A stretch of DNA of 64,000 nucleotides from Yersinia enterocolitica subsp. enterocolitica (lineage in GTDB: Bacteria; Pseudomonadota; Gammaproteobacteria; Enterobacterales; Enterobacteriaceae). How positions within the stretch are numbered: the stretch's first letter is position 1; the number at the start of each line of letters is the position of its first letter. Below are positions 53,998-62,490 of this stretch, in pieces. The position numbers and the translations under genes are program-made. The notes beneath the pieces are model-generated. The model worked only from the letters and a program-made list of their open reading frames with translations. It did no database searches and had not been told where the DNA came from. Where the stretch lies: NCBI RefSeq assembly GCF_901472495.1, contig NZ_LR590469.1, positions 992,001 to 1,056,000 on the forward strand. The letters are read 5' to 3'.

Positions 53998-54027
53998 AAT
54001 CCCGGTGCAGTAGTGGCCGGGATTTTT
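53998..54027 (+). terminator. Terminator of phoA
   Basis: AATCCCGG (53998-54005) pairs with CCGGGATT (54017-54024), followed by T-rich sequence, 21 bp after the phoA stop. Confidence 0.85.
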
Positions 54028-54098
54028 CATTTCTAAACGTTACCTCAATTTTCCGCACCACTAGCGAACCTTCATTTACATTACTACCGCTTACCAGT

Positions 54099-54114
54099 TG
54101 TTATAATTATAACA
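54099..54114 (+). promoter_or_regulatory. DeoR-like operator 1
   Basis: TGTTATAATTATAACA is a perfect 16-bp palindrome differing from the E. coli DeoR operator TGTTAGAATTCTAACA by one base in each half. It is the upstream member of a pair of sites in front of the deoxyribose-type operon. Confidence 0.7.
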
Positions 54115-54164
54115 TTACTTTTCTCTGGTTAAGGCCGTAACTCGGCAGGCCTCACTTTCATTGA

Positions 54165-54180
54165 TGCGATCATTGTCACA
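54165..54180 (+). promoter_or_regulatory. CRP-like site of the deo-type operon
   Basis: TGCGA-TCATTG-TCACA matches the CRP arms at nine of ten positions. Its centre (54172.5) is about 42-45 bp upstream of the start expected from a -10 TGTTAT at 54205-54210, the class II position. Confidence 0.6.
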
Positions 54181-54202
54181 TACATAACATTTATTCCCTG
54201 TT

Positions 54203-54222
54203 AATGTTATTGAAATAACATT
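54203..54222 (+). promoter_or_regulatory. DeoR-like operator 2, overlapping the promoter
   Basis: AATGTTATT-GA-AATAACATT is a perfect inverted repeat that contains TGTTAT-N4-ATAACA, the same arms as operator 1. The centres are 106 bp apart, about ten helical turns. It overlaps the likely -10 and start site, so binding should block transcription; DNA looping between the sites is possible. Confidence 0.7.
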
Positions 54223-54254
54223 GAATGATAAAAAATAGCATAGAGGAATGGACA

Positions 54255-55184
54255 ATGGATATTGCAGTCATTGGCTCGAACATGGTTGATCTGATTACCT
54301 ACATTGATGACATGCCACAAGTCGGGGAAACATTAGAAGCACCAGATTTTGAAATCGGGTGCGGGGGGAAGGGGGCAAATCAAGCGGTCGCAGCGGCCAG
54401 ATTAGGCGCCAATGTCATGATGGTTACCCGGGTAGGTGATGATCTTTTTGCTGAAAATACCATTAGAAATTTGCAACAAGCGGGGGTGGATACCCAACAT
54501 GTTAAAGCGGTAGCCGGAACTTCCAGTGGAGTGGCCCCGATTTTTGTCGATAAATCGTCACAAAATCGCATTTTGATTATTAAAGGTGCCAACAACCATC
54601 TATTACCAGCAGATGTTGACGCCGCCGCAGATGTCTTAAAAACCTGCCAACTGATTATCTTACAACTCGAGATCCCGCTGGAAACTGTTTACGCAGCCAT
54701 TGATTTTGCGAGACAGAATAATATTAAAGTTATTCTTAATCCGGCTCCAGCCTCCAAAGCATTGGATATCGGCTACGCCTGCCAATGCGAATTCTTTATG
54801 CCAAATGAAACAGAACTGGCCATTCTGACCGGAATGCCAGTAGACAGTCTGGATAATATCTATCGGGCAGGGCGTAGTTTGTTGGATAAAGGCCTACATA
54901 ATCTGATTATTACTTTGGGGCATCGTGGCTCGTTATGGATGCATGGCGAAGAAATTCATCATGTCCCACCGGTCAGTGTTCATGCCATAGACACCAGCGG
55001 TGCGGGAGATGCTTTCATTGGGTGTTTTGCTCATGAATATGTCTTGCATGGCGATGTATTAAAAGCCATGGAAATGGCATCTGCTTTTGCTGCATACAGT
55101 GTCACCGGCAAAGGAACGCAACGTTCTTACCCTGACGCGTCGCAATTTATTGATTTTTTAAAGACCCTACACCAAGGAAAATAA
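54255..55184 (+). CDS. deoK: Ribokinase-family sugar kinase, probable deoxyribokinase DeoK
   Basis: The 309-residue PfkB-family kinase has the signatures GGKGANQAVAAARLGA and DTSGAGDAFIGCFA (catalytic Asp), plus NPAPAS and NETE as in ribokinases. With the FucP-like permease and DeoX-like gene directly downstream, it fits the deoxyribose operon deoK-deoP-deoX of Salmonella. Ribokinase is the alternative. The ATG at 54255 has GAGG upstream and begins MDIAVIGSNMVDLI. It is separated from the permease gene by one base. Confidence 0.8.
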   Translation: MDIAVIGSNMVDLITYIDDMPQVGETLEAPDFEIGCGGKGANQAVAAARLGANVMMVTRVGDDLFAENTIRNLQQAGVDTQHVKAVAGTSSGVAPIFVDKSSQNRILIIKGANNHLLPADVDAAADVLKTCQLIILQLEIPLETVYAAIDFARQNNIKVILNPAPASKALDIGYACQCEFFMPNETELAILTGMPVDSLDNIYRAGRSLLDKGLHNLIITLGHRGSLWMHGEEIHHVPPVSVHAIDTSGAGDAFIGCFAHEYVLHGDVLKAMEMASAFAAYSVTGKGTQRSYPDASQFIDFLKTLHQGK

Positions 55185-55185
55185 A

Positions 55186-56517
55186 ATGCGCCTTAATACC
55201 GTTCAACTGCCCGATGGCTATTTAAATAAAACACCATTATTCCAGTTTATTTTGCTTTCCTGTTTATTCCCTCTTTGGGGATGCGCAGCCAGTCTGAATG
55301 ATATTTTAATTACCCAATTTAAAAGCGTTTTTGCACTTAGCGATTTTGCCAGTGCACTGGTACAAAGTGCTTTTTATGGTGGTTATTTTCTGATTGCAAT
55401 TCCTGCATCATTAGTGATTAAAAAAAGCAGTTATAAAGTCGCTATATTGATTGGGCTAACACTTTATATTGTGGGCTGTACTCTGTTTTATCCGGCCTCA
55501 CATATGGCAACCTATACGATGTTTCTGGCGGCTATCTTCGCCATTGCTATTGGGTTAAGTTTCCTTGAAACAGCTGCGAATACCTACAGTTCAATGATTG
55601 GTCATAAAGATTATGCGACGTTGCGGCTTAATATCAGCCAGACGTTTTATCCCATTGGCGCATTGATGGGGATCGTGTTAGGGAAATATCTGGTATTCCA
55701 GGAAGGCGACAGTTTACAGAATCAAATGGCATCAATGACGCCAGAACAGATTCATGAATTCCGCCTCAGCATGTTAGAACACACATTAGAGCCTTATAAA
55801 TATCTGATTTTTGTCCTGTTATTGGTCATGCTACTTTTTGTCATTACCCGTTATCCTCATTGCAAACCGCAAGGTGACAATAATAAAAAAGTGGCTCAAC
55901 CTTCATTAAAAGAAACACTGAAATATCTGGCAGGAAACAGTCGCTTCAAAAAAGGCATTATGGCGCAGTTCCTCTATGTGGGAATGCAGGTTGCGGTATG
56001 GTCCTTTACTATTCGCTTAGCGTTGAATCTGGGCGCTGCTAATGAGCGAGATGCATCAAACTTCATGATTTACAGCTTTATCTGCTTCTTTATTGGTAAG
56101 TTTGTTGCCAACTTCCTGATGACTCGTTTTAAAGCGGAGAAAGTATTAATCGCCTATTCCATCTTAGGGGCGTTGACCCTGTTATATGTGGTCTGTGTGC
56201 CTAACTTTACTGCAGTTTATGCGGCGGTATTTGTCAGTGTCCTGTTCGGGCCTTGCTGGGCGACTATTTATGCTGGCACTCTGGATACCGTGGATAATAA
56301 ATATACCGAAGTTGCTGGGGCCATTATTGTCATGTCAATTGTGGGTGCCGCTGTCGTACCGGCATTGCAAGGCTTTGTCTCTGACCATTTGGGGTCAATG
56401 CAGCATGCTTTCGTTGTCTCATTATTGTGCTTTGTTTATGTAGGTTTCTATTTTTGGGGTGAACTGCGTAATAAGCAGCGGGTCAATGCGGCAACATTGG
56501 CAAATAATGAATCCTAA
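55186..56517 (+). CDS. deoP: FucP-family sugar:H+ symporter, probable deoxyribose permease DeoP
   Basis: The 443-residue MFS protein has twelve membrane segments and FucP-type features: FILLSCLFPLWGCAASLNDILITQFK at the N terminus, ALVQSAFYGGYFLIAIPASLVIKK, and LSFLETAANTYSSMIG. It lies one base after the kinase gene. In the Salmonella deo operon the equivalent permease DeoP is of this family. Fucose or other sugars are possible alternatives, but no fucose enzymes are nearby. Confidence 0.8.
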   Translation: MRLNTVQLPDGYLNKTPLFQFILLSCLFPLWGCAASLNDILITQFKSVFALSDFASALVQSAFYGGYFLIAIPASLVIKKSSYKVAILIGLTLYIVGCTLFYPASHMATYTMFLAAIFAIAIGLSFLETAANTYSSMIGHKDYATLRLNISQTFYPIGALMGIVLGKYLVFQEGDSLQNQMASMTPEQIHEFRLSMLEHTLEPYKYLIFVLLLVMLLFVITRYPHCKPQGDNNKKVAQPSLKETLKYLAGNSRFKKGIMAQFLYVGMQVAVWSFTIRLALNLGAANERDASNFMIYSFICFFIGKFVANFLMTRFKAEKVLIAYSILGALTLLYVVCVPNFTAVYAAVFVSVLFGPCWATIYAGTLDTVDNKYTEVAGAIIVMSIVGAAVVPALQGFVSDHLGSMQHAFVVSLLCFVYVGFYFWGELRNKQRVNAATLANNES

Positions 56518-56538
56518 TTAACCGGGGAGTAATCATAA

Positions 56539-57552
56539 ATGACCGCCAAAATAATGCTATTTCGTGAACAATTCAGCCGTCATGAGCAGGAAATTTATCA
56601 CAGCGATAATTTTACTGTGAGCAGTTTTAAATATGCATCAGGTATTGAAGCGTTAAAAATTACCAACTCACGAGGTTATGTAACTCTGTTACCTTATTAC
56701 GGCCAGATGATTTGGGATGCAGAATTTGATGGTCACAATCTGAAAATGGATAACATGTTTTCTCAGCCTAAACGGGGGGAGAATATTGTCGATACTTACG
56801 GTTGTTTCGCTTTCCATTCAGGTCTGCTGCGCAATGGTTGCCCATCACCTGAGGACGATCATGTATTACATGGCGAAATGCCATGCGCCGACATGGATCA
56901 AGCCTGGTTACTTATTGATGGTGATCGACTGGCACTGACGGGTAGTGTGGAATATGTAAAAGGTTTTGGTGACCACTATTGTGCTCAACCATTAGTTCGG
57001 TTGACAGCGGATAGTGCACAATTCGATATTGAAATGAATGTCACAAACTTAGCCAGTATCGCTATGCCTCTCCAGTATATGTGTCATATGAATTACGCTT
57101 ATATTCCAGGGGCCACTTTCCGACAAAATTTACCTGGCTCAGCCCTAAAACTACGTGAGACTGTGCCCGCACATGTTCATCCAACACCGCAATGGCTGCA
57201 ATACACACAGCAATTACGGGAACGCCCCGCGGGACTCACTGATTTAAATGAGCCTGAGTTTTATGATCCGGAAATTGTTTTCTTTGCCGATGATCTTTCA
57301 CAATATATTGATAATGCCGAGTTCTTTATGCTGGCTCCGCAAGGACATCGATTTGTAACACGTTTTTCAACTAAGCAGTTTAATTATGCTACTCGCTGGA
57401 TATTGCATAATGGCGATCAGAAAGTGGCTGCTTTTATTTTACCGGCGACCTGTCGCCCTGAAGGTTATTTAGCCGCAAAAGAAAAGGGCACTTTGCAGAT
57501 GTTATCACCGGGCGAAACCCGCCATTTTAGTGTAACCACTGGGGGGGTTTAA
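56539..57552 (+). CDS. deoX: DUF4432 / aldose-epimerase-fold protein, DeoX-like
   Basis: The 337-residue protein has the galactose-mutarotase-like fold of DUF4432. Visible segments are ITNSRGYVTLLPYYGQMIWDAEFDGHNL, GCFAFHSGLLRNGCPSPEDDHVLHGEMP and PLQYMCHMNYAYIPGA, with histidines suited to mutarotation. In the Salmonella deoxyribose operon the last gene (deoX) encodes a protein of this length. GGGGAG lies before the ATG. It probably interconverts sugar anomers for the kinase. Confidence 0.78.
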   Translation: MTAKIMLFREQFSRHEQEIYHSDNFTVSSFKYASGIEALKITNSRGYVTLLPYYGQMIWDAEFDGHNLKMDNMFSQPKRGENIVDTYGCFAFHSGLLRNGCPSPEDDHVLHGEMPCADMDQAWLLIDGDRLALTGSVEYVKGFGDHYCAQPLVRLTADSAQFDIEMNVTNLASIAMPLQYMCHMNYAYIPGATFRQNLPGSALKLRETVPAHVHPTPQWLQYTQQLRERPAGLTDLNEPEFYDPEIVFFADDLSQYIDNAEFFMLAPQGHRFVTRFSTKQFNYATRWILHNGDQKVAAFILPATCRPEGYLAAKEKGTLQMLSPGETRHFSVTTGGV

Positions 57553-57583
57553 TGCCGGTTGTTTTCTAGGCGGGCAGGGAAGC

Positions 57584-57739
57584 TCACTGCTGACAAACCC
57601 CAACGACTCGATCTTGCAAGGTGAGGACAGGTAGAAGAGTAAAGCGTCCGCGCCAGGGAGGGCTCGGCTCGAGCCCCCAGAGATGCTTGTTTTAACAAAA
57701 GAAGTACAGCGCCTTTACGATCTACCTGTTTTCACCGCT
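57584..57739 (+). repeat. YPAL-like palindromic repeat, copy 4 (right end missing)
   Basis: This copy runs from TCACTGCTGACAAACCCC through the full centre (GATGCTTGTTTTAACAAAAG) to CTGTTTTCACCGCT. The last ~25 bp present in copies 1-3 are absent. It lies 32 bp after the deoX-like stop and ends six bases before the stop of the convergent oxygenase gene. Confidence 0.85.
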
Positions 57740-57744
57740 AAAAA

Positions 57745-58524
57745 CTAAAGTCGGCCATAAAACGTCATTCTGGCGCTTTCAGATAACGAAATATCGGGCT
57801 GTGCATTATAAGCTAAAACCACCAGCATTCGGGTGATATAACCCTGCGTCGGCGTCACGCGATGAATGGCATTTCTGCCGCGGAATAGGACTAAATCCCC
57901 CGGTTCAATGTGCAATGTTTTGGGCGCGATTTGGTGGTTTAATAGTGCTTCGACTCCGGAGTAATTCATCTCACCTTTATCGGCATCCCTCATCTCTTCA
58001 ATATATTCAAACACGCCACCCGCCTGCGGTTTTTGTATTAATAAGGTGATGGCAAATGATGAATTATCAAAGTGCCAGCCTAATTCCTGATCTTGGCTGG
58101 CGTAGTGTAAATTAATCGAAGAAAGAGAATCGGCATAGGGATAGAGCCGTTCTTCGCCTAAGACGGCACAGAGAAAACCCTGAAAATCAATAGCGCCATA
58201 GAGTGTTCGTAGTGCAGAACCTACGGGAATCTCCTCATCGGTAATACAGCCTTTTGATGAGGTAACCAACCGATTCCGTGGGTGATCAGCGGCAAACTCC
58301 GGATCAGTTTTGGTCAGATAAACATTGTGTTGGTTAGCCGCGTAGTAAGCCGAATGCTTATGCTCAATACCTTCTTGCTTAATACTATTCAGGGCCGGTG
58401 GTAATAGAAAATTAGATAAAACCAAGGCACCGTAGGTTTCTAAGGTACTTTTGGCTTGTGCAATGAATGCCGGGTCGTTGATCGGATGGGCAGTCATATC
58501 AATTATCTCAGCGAGTTTCTGCAT
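57745..58524 (-). CDS. 2-oxoglutarate/Fe(II)-dependent oxygenase
   Basis: The 259-residue protein has the iron-binding triad of the jelly-roll dioxygenases, H-x-D in GWHFDNSSFAITLLIQ and the distal His in RNAIHRVTP, and the 2-oxoglutarate arginine in YITRMLVVLAY. The overall pattern (HalD/ArpA-like) recalls enzymes acting on free amino acids. The Asp in HFD means hydroxylation rather than halogenation is expected. The ATG at 58524 with GGGGA upstream is chosen over 58536. A 9-bp inverted repeat lies just upstream. The substrate is unknown. Confidence 0.78.
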   Translation of the reverse strand: MQKLAEIIDMTAHPINDPAFIAQAKSTLETYGALVLSNFLLPPALNSIKQEGIEHKHSAYYAANQHNVYLTKTDPEFAADHPRNRLVTSSKGCITDEEIPVGSALRTLYGAIDFQGFLCAVLGEERLYPYADSLSSINLHYASQDQELGWHFDNSSFAITLLIQKPQAGGVFEYIEEMRDADKGEMNYSGVEALLNHQIAPKTLHIEPGDLVLFRGRNAIHRVTPTQGYITRMLVVLAYNAQPDISLSESARMTFYGRL

Positions 58525-58553
58525 ATGTCCCCACAATGGTGCTAAATGTCAGT

Positions 58554-58592
58554 TGGTTGCAACATCTAACCATATAGGATTATTTGCAACCA
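58554..58592 (-). promoter_or_regulatory. Inverted-repeat operator candidate upstream of the oxygenase gene
   Basis: TGGTTGCAA (58554-58562) and TTGCAACCA (58584-58592) are perfect inverted copies with centres 30 bp apart, about three helical turns, 30 bp upstream of the start codon. The spacing suits a dimeric regulator or two bound molecules. The rest of the 58525-58925 gap is AT-rich and shows nothing else. Confidence 0.5.
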
Positions 58593-58925
58593 GAATAATA
58601 ATAAAACGTTACCGTCAGATTGAGTTTAGCTATGGGGAAGGGAGTGAAGTATAAATATCTTTGCTAGCTGAATGCATAATGAACTGGCATAATTGGTTTA
58701 TGACCGTTTGGGTACGCTTTCTGCCGGACGGGCCATTATTAAAATAAAATACGACTTATTATTTAACCTATAAATTGGACTTAAGTGCAATTTACAGGAT
58801 ACCTCTGTGGTTTTTACAGCGCTTAATTTATGTAAAGAGTATCTGTAAGACGAGTTATTTATTAAAAATTGCCCTTAAAGGCAGAATAAAAATTATTATT
58901 TTAAGATAGGGGCATATAAACCATC

Positions 58926-61301
58926 GTGGCTAAGAGAAAATCTACTGGTACCGTCTGGGTTGTCCTACTGATCGTTGCCTTAGGGCTGATGACCGGGATC
59001 CCAAGAGAGGCGTGGATTGCACTGAGTGCGGCTATCTTATGCCTGTTTTTTGTCTGGCAGAATCTCAGAGGAACCAAGCGGCCCGCAATCCCGTCGATTA
59101 ATACTGACATGCAAAAAACCGCGGCGGTTCCGGATCTGGGCGATTATCAAATAGCTCCTGCGCAATTGGAATCAGAACAAACCATTGCTCCGGATGAAGT
59201 CAATAAGAAACCCGCGGCTGATGAAGCAAAAAAAACCAAGGAAAAACAGCCTGATGTATCGCGGGGTTCTTTAGCTCGTGCATCATGGCTACGCCCTGGG
59301 GAGTTGGCGGTGGTTGCCGGAATAAACTTACCCGATGGTATGATTTATATTGGTAATAAATACAAAAGTAACCGCACCGGTGCAGAGCCAGCATTTATTA
59401 ACCCATCAATGGATGTCGCGACAGTAGAAATAGATATCTCGTTACCGCTTATTGATAGTGCACCGGATTACTCGACTTGTTCGCCTGAAGCGAGAAGAGG
59501 GTATTTACAGTGGTTAGCTGAAGGGCGCAAATCTCCCACCGCAGATATTGGCTATGTTTTCTTATTTTTCTATGGCTTAGAGCATCGCGTACTCATTGAT
59601 GCAGCTATCGACCCAATAGCAAAGAAAGAACTTCCTATTATTGAGGCTGAAATTAATCGCCTGCTAAATATTTATAGGAAAAATAACGCATTTAATCATT
59701 ATGCACAGAATTTATTAGTTTATATCTCCCGAGTGAATATAGATGAGAAACTCTATCTCTCTGCGCCGCCGGCAACTCGCGAAGCTTCAACTGAACTGCC
59801 GCTAGCTTTATTGGTTGGGTTGGGGCAATTAGCCCTTGATCAGAAGCCACTACCGGCACAATGGGCACTCGCATGGGGAGAGGCTGACCCGGCAATTAAC
59901 CAAAATATCTCCATGGCACATTGTGCGGATGTTTTTGCCACTCTGTTCTGTCAGCGTTATCAGGAGCAGTATGGCGACGGATTTTTATTACCAGTTAATA
60001 AAACCAAGTTGCAAATATTCTATCGCCCAGCGTCAGCGGGTTTGATGGGGCAACAGTTCTTCCAACAAATTGCCGATCTGCCCAATGTTGCTGTGTGTAA
60101 AGCGCATCGCGATAAGCTGCGAGCTATATTTGAAGCATGCCAACAAGAGCTTGATATTTATAACCGCTTTGCCAGTGTTAATCCGAAGAAAAAAATGTCA
60201 CTGGAAGGGCAGTTATTAATGCCGGAGGCATTGTGGTCTGTGGCATTAAAAACTGAATTAGCGAATATCAAAGCCCGGGTCGGTTACGGGTTATTGATGG
60301 TCACATTGGGTGAACTGTTTCTTCAACTCAGTACGGCCTGTGGCGTCAAGCCATTAGAGCGCTTATCGCGCAGCCATGTTATGGCATTAACTTATGCATT
60401 AGCTTCTTTGCAAGTGGGTATTGAGCCTGATGTCCGGGCAGATAATCGCACCCCTATATTACAAGATGCTGTTGCATTGTTTCCTATTGAATCGCTGGTT
60501 GCGGAGTCGGCAACCTTTGATACCTACCGTGTCACGATGCTGACTGTCGAACTTGCCTGTGCTGCGGTGATGTTTGATGGAAGTATCGGTGAACCTGAAT
60601 CGCTAATATTGACCCGACACATTGATGCCTGGGGCTTCCTGAGCCCCGGTCAACGGATGCGCCTAAAGGCCTATTTGCAACCAGGTATTCGGAAAAGTAA
60701 TACACTGCTGGCGCTGAAAAATAACTTAGAGCCGCTTTCACTGGAAAATCGCCGAATTATAGCGCGGTTCCTGGCTCACTTGCTTCAGGTCGAAGGCACT
60801 ATTACACCACCAGAAGTGAAGTTCCTTGAACGGGTATATAAACGTTTTGGTCTGGACAGTAAATTGGTTTATGCCGATCTTGATAGCCGTGCAACGCCAA
60901 TGACATTAAGTCTACCGTCGGCGGCTATTGATATAGTGACTGATGTTGAACGCGTTAATCTGTTGAAAAAAGAAAGCCAGGAGTTGGTAACATTACTTGA
61001 GGATCTGTTTGTTACGCAAACGGCTGCGGTGCAAACCACGGAAGTAATTAATCCGCGTTCGATGGCCGCAATTACAGCTAATTTGGCTGATAGCCTGGTG
61101 ACATTCTTAAAATTATTGATTTCACGTGATTCTTGGCAACGCGAAAAATTGGTGGATATCGCCGCTGATATGGAAGTTAAACTTGAAGACGCGCTGGTTG
61201 AAATTAACCGTAAGGTATTAGCTGCGTTTGATACCCCGTTAATTACCGGTGATGCCACTATCACGATAGATCGCGATATATCCGCTGCGCTGTTGTTATG
61301 A
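58926..61301 (+). CDS. Membrane-anchored TerB-N/TerB-C domain protein
   Basis: The 791-residue protein begins (GTG) with two hydrophobic segments (VWVVLLIVALGLMTGI and WIALSAAILCLFFVW) and a charged linker to ~90. A TerB-N domain follows (ASWLRPGELAVVAGINLPDGMIYIGN..., ~105-310). The central region leads to a TerB-like helical bundle (ELACAAVMFDGSIGEPESLILTRHI... and LLQVEGTITPPEVKFLERVYKRFGLD, ~535-645), then a C-terminal TerB-C part. TerB-type bundles bind divalent metal through acidic residues and occur in tellurite and phage-resistance contexts. No ter genes or ATPase partner lie nearby. The ribosome site (AGGGG) is 12 bases upstream. Confidence 0.78.
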   Translation: MAKRKSTGTVWVVLLIVALGLMTGIPREAWIALSAAILCLFFVWQNLRGTKRPAIPSINTDMQKTAAVPDLGDYQIAPAQLESEQTIAPDEVNKKPAADEAKKTKEKQPDVSRGSLARASWLRPGELAVVAGINLPDGMIYIGNKYKSNRTGAEPAFINPSMDVATVEIDISLPLIDSAPDYSTCSPEARRGYLQWLAEGRKSPTADIGYVFLFFYGLEHRVLIDAAIDPIAKKELPIIEAEINRLLNIYRKNNAFNHYAQNLLVYISRVNIDEKLYLSAPPATREASTELPLALLVGLGQLALDQKPLPAQWALAWGEADPAINQNISMAHCADVFATLFCQRYQEQYGDGFLLPVNKTKLQIFYRPASAGLMGQQFFQQIADLPNVAVCKAHRDKLRAIFEACQQELDIYNRFASVNPKKKMSLEGQLLMPEALWSVALKTELANIKARVGYGLLMVTLGELFLQLSTACGVKPLERLSRSHVMALTYALASLQVGIEPDVRADNRTPILQDAVALFPIESLVAESATFDTYRVTMLTVELACAAVMFDGSIGEPESLILTRHIDAWGFLSPGQRMRLKAYLQPGIRKSNTLLALKNNLEPLSLENRRIIARFLAHLLQVEGTITPPEVKFLERVYKRFGLDSKLVYADLDSRATPMTLSLPSAAIDIVTDVERVNLLKKESQELVTLLEDLFVTQTAAVQTTEVINPRSMAAITANLADSLVTFLKLLISRDSWQREKLVDIAADMEVKLEDALVEINRKVLAAFDTPLITGDATITIDRDISAALLL

Positions 61302-61393
61302 ACAGTATCTAAAATACGCCTGGCTTGAGCTAGGCCGCAATACTCGCTACCATAGCGCGCCTAATAATGCCAAAAGTCAGAGAGACAATAGTA

Positions 61394-62068
61394 ATGAAAT
61401 ACCAATGGATACTGTTCGATGCGGATGAAACTCTATTCCACTTTGATGCTTATCAAGGGCTAAAGCTGATGTTCTCGCGCTTTAATGTGGATTTCTCCGT
61501 ACAAGATTTCGACCATTATCAGTTGGTTAACAAGCCACTCTGGGTTGATTATCAGGACGGTAAAATATCGGCAGCCGAATTACAAAGCACACGTTTTGAA
61601 ATGTGGGCTGAAAAGCTGGGTGTGACGGCAACTCGCCTGAACAGTGAGTTTTTAATTGCTATGGCCGATATCTGTTCACTATTACCTGGCGCGCGTGAGT
61701 TAGTCGATGCATTAAGCGGTAAAGTGAATATGGGCATCATTACTAATGGTTTCACCGAATTGCAGACCATCCGATTAGAGAGAACTGGGTTAAAAAATAT
61801 TTTTTCTCCGCTGATTATCTCGGAGCAAGTCGGTGTGGCTAAACCCGATGTTGCTATATTTGAGCATGCATTCAATTTAATGAATAACCCGGCGAAAGAA
61901 AATATTTTGATGGTGGGAGATAACCTCCATTCGGATATTCAGGGTGGTATCAATGCAGGTATTGATACTTGCTGGCTTAATACCAGTGGCGCAGTGGTGG
62001 ATGATAATATTGCACCACGTTATCAAGTCAGTTCACTGGCCGAATTACAAAAATTATTGTTGGCATAA
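61394..62068 (+). CDS. yjjG: HAD-family pyrimidine nucleotidase YjjG
   Basis: The 224-residue protein matches E. coli YjjG: the HAD nucleophile motif FDADETLFHFD, then NKPLWVDYQDGKI, IITNGFTELQ (motif II) and VGVAKPDVAIF...VGDNLHSDIQGG (motifs III/IV). It dephosphorylates dUMP, dTMP and non-canonical pyrimidine nucleotides. The ATG at 61394 begins MKYQWILFDAD as in E. coli; an ATG at 61367 adds nine residues that do not match. Confidence 0.94.
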   Translation: MKYQWILFDADETLFHFDAYQGLKLMFSRFNVDFSVQDFDHYQLVNKPLWVDYQDGKISAAELQSTRFEMWAEKLGVTATRLNSEFLIAMADICSLLPGARELVDALSGKVNMGIITNGFTELQTIRLERTGLKNIFSPLIISEQVGVAKPDVAIFEHAFNLMNNPAKENILMVGDNLHSDIQGGINAGIDTCWLNTSGAVVDDNIAPRYQVSSLAELQKLLLA

Positions 62069-62089
62069 TTTAACGCAATTTCATGAAGT

Positions 62090-62133
62090 AAGGGCGATTA
62101 ACGATATATTGTCGATACCGCCCTTATTATTTT
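62090..62133. terminator. Terminator between yjjG and ilvN
   Basis: AAGGGCG (62090-62096) pairs with CGCCCTT (62119-62125) around an inner CGAT/ATCG-rich stem, followed by ATTATTTTCT. It lies between convergent genes. Confidence 0.55.
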
Positions 62134-62183
62134 CTCCATACCCGCCGTTGCGCCGGCCAGTATGGAGAAATGCGAATGCGCTA

Positions 62184-62489
62184 TTACCGCTGATGAGCGA
62201 CTAAGTCTTCAACTTGATCAAAAATAGGCATTTCTGAGTCAAAACGGCAAACCTGAAGCACGTCTTCGAGTTTTTCCAGTTGGCTTATCATTTGCTGCAA
62301 ACGCTGATCATCTAATACCTGCAACCAAATACGGCTCTCTTCTCCGCCAGCCAGCGGCATACACAATATCCCGTCAACGTTAAAGGCGCGGCGGGCAAAT
62401 AAACCACAGATATGGGACATGACCCCAGGGTGGTTGCGCACTGTTAACAATAGCGTGACGCGTGCAGAAGATACGAGTTGACTATTCAT
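62184..62489 (-). CDS. ilvN: Acetolactate synthase I small (regulatory) subunit IlvN
   Basis: The 101-residue protein is a single ACT domain matching E. coli IlvN: LTVRNHPGVMSHICGLFARRAFNVDGILCMPL, DDQRLQQMISQLEKLEDV. It confers valine sensitivity on the IlvB catalytic subunit. A full Shine-Dalgarno GGAGGTG, six bases before the ATG at 62489, lies inside the end of ilvB, so the two are coupled. An in-frame ATG at 62504 lies upstream of that site and is rejected. Confidence 0.94.
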   Translation of the reverse strand: MNSQLVSSARVTLLLTVRNHPGVMSHICGLFARRAFNVDGILCMPLAGGEESRIWLQVLDDQRLQQMISQLEKLEDVLQVCRFDSEMPIFDQVEDLVAHQR

Positions 62490-62490
62490 A

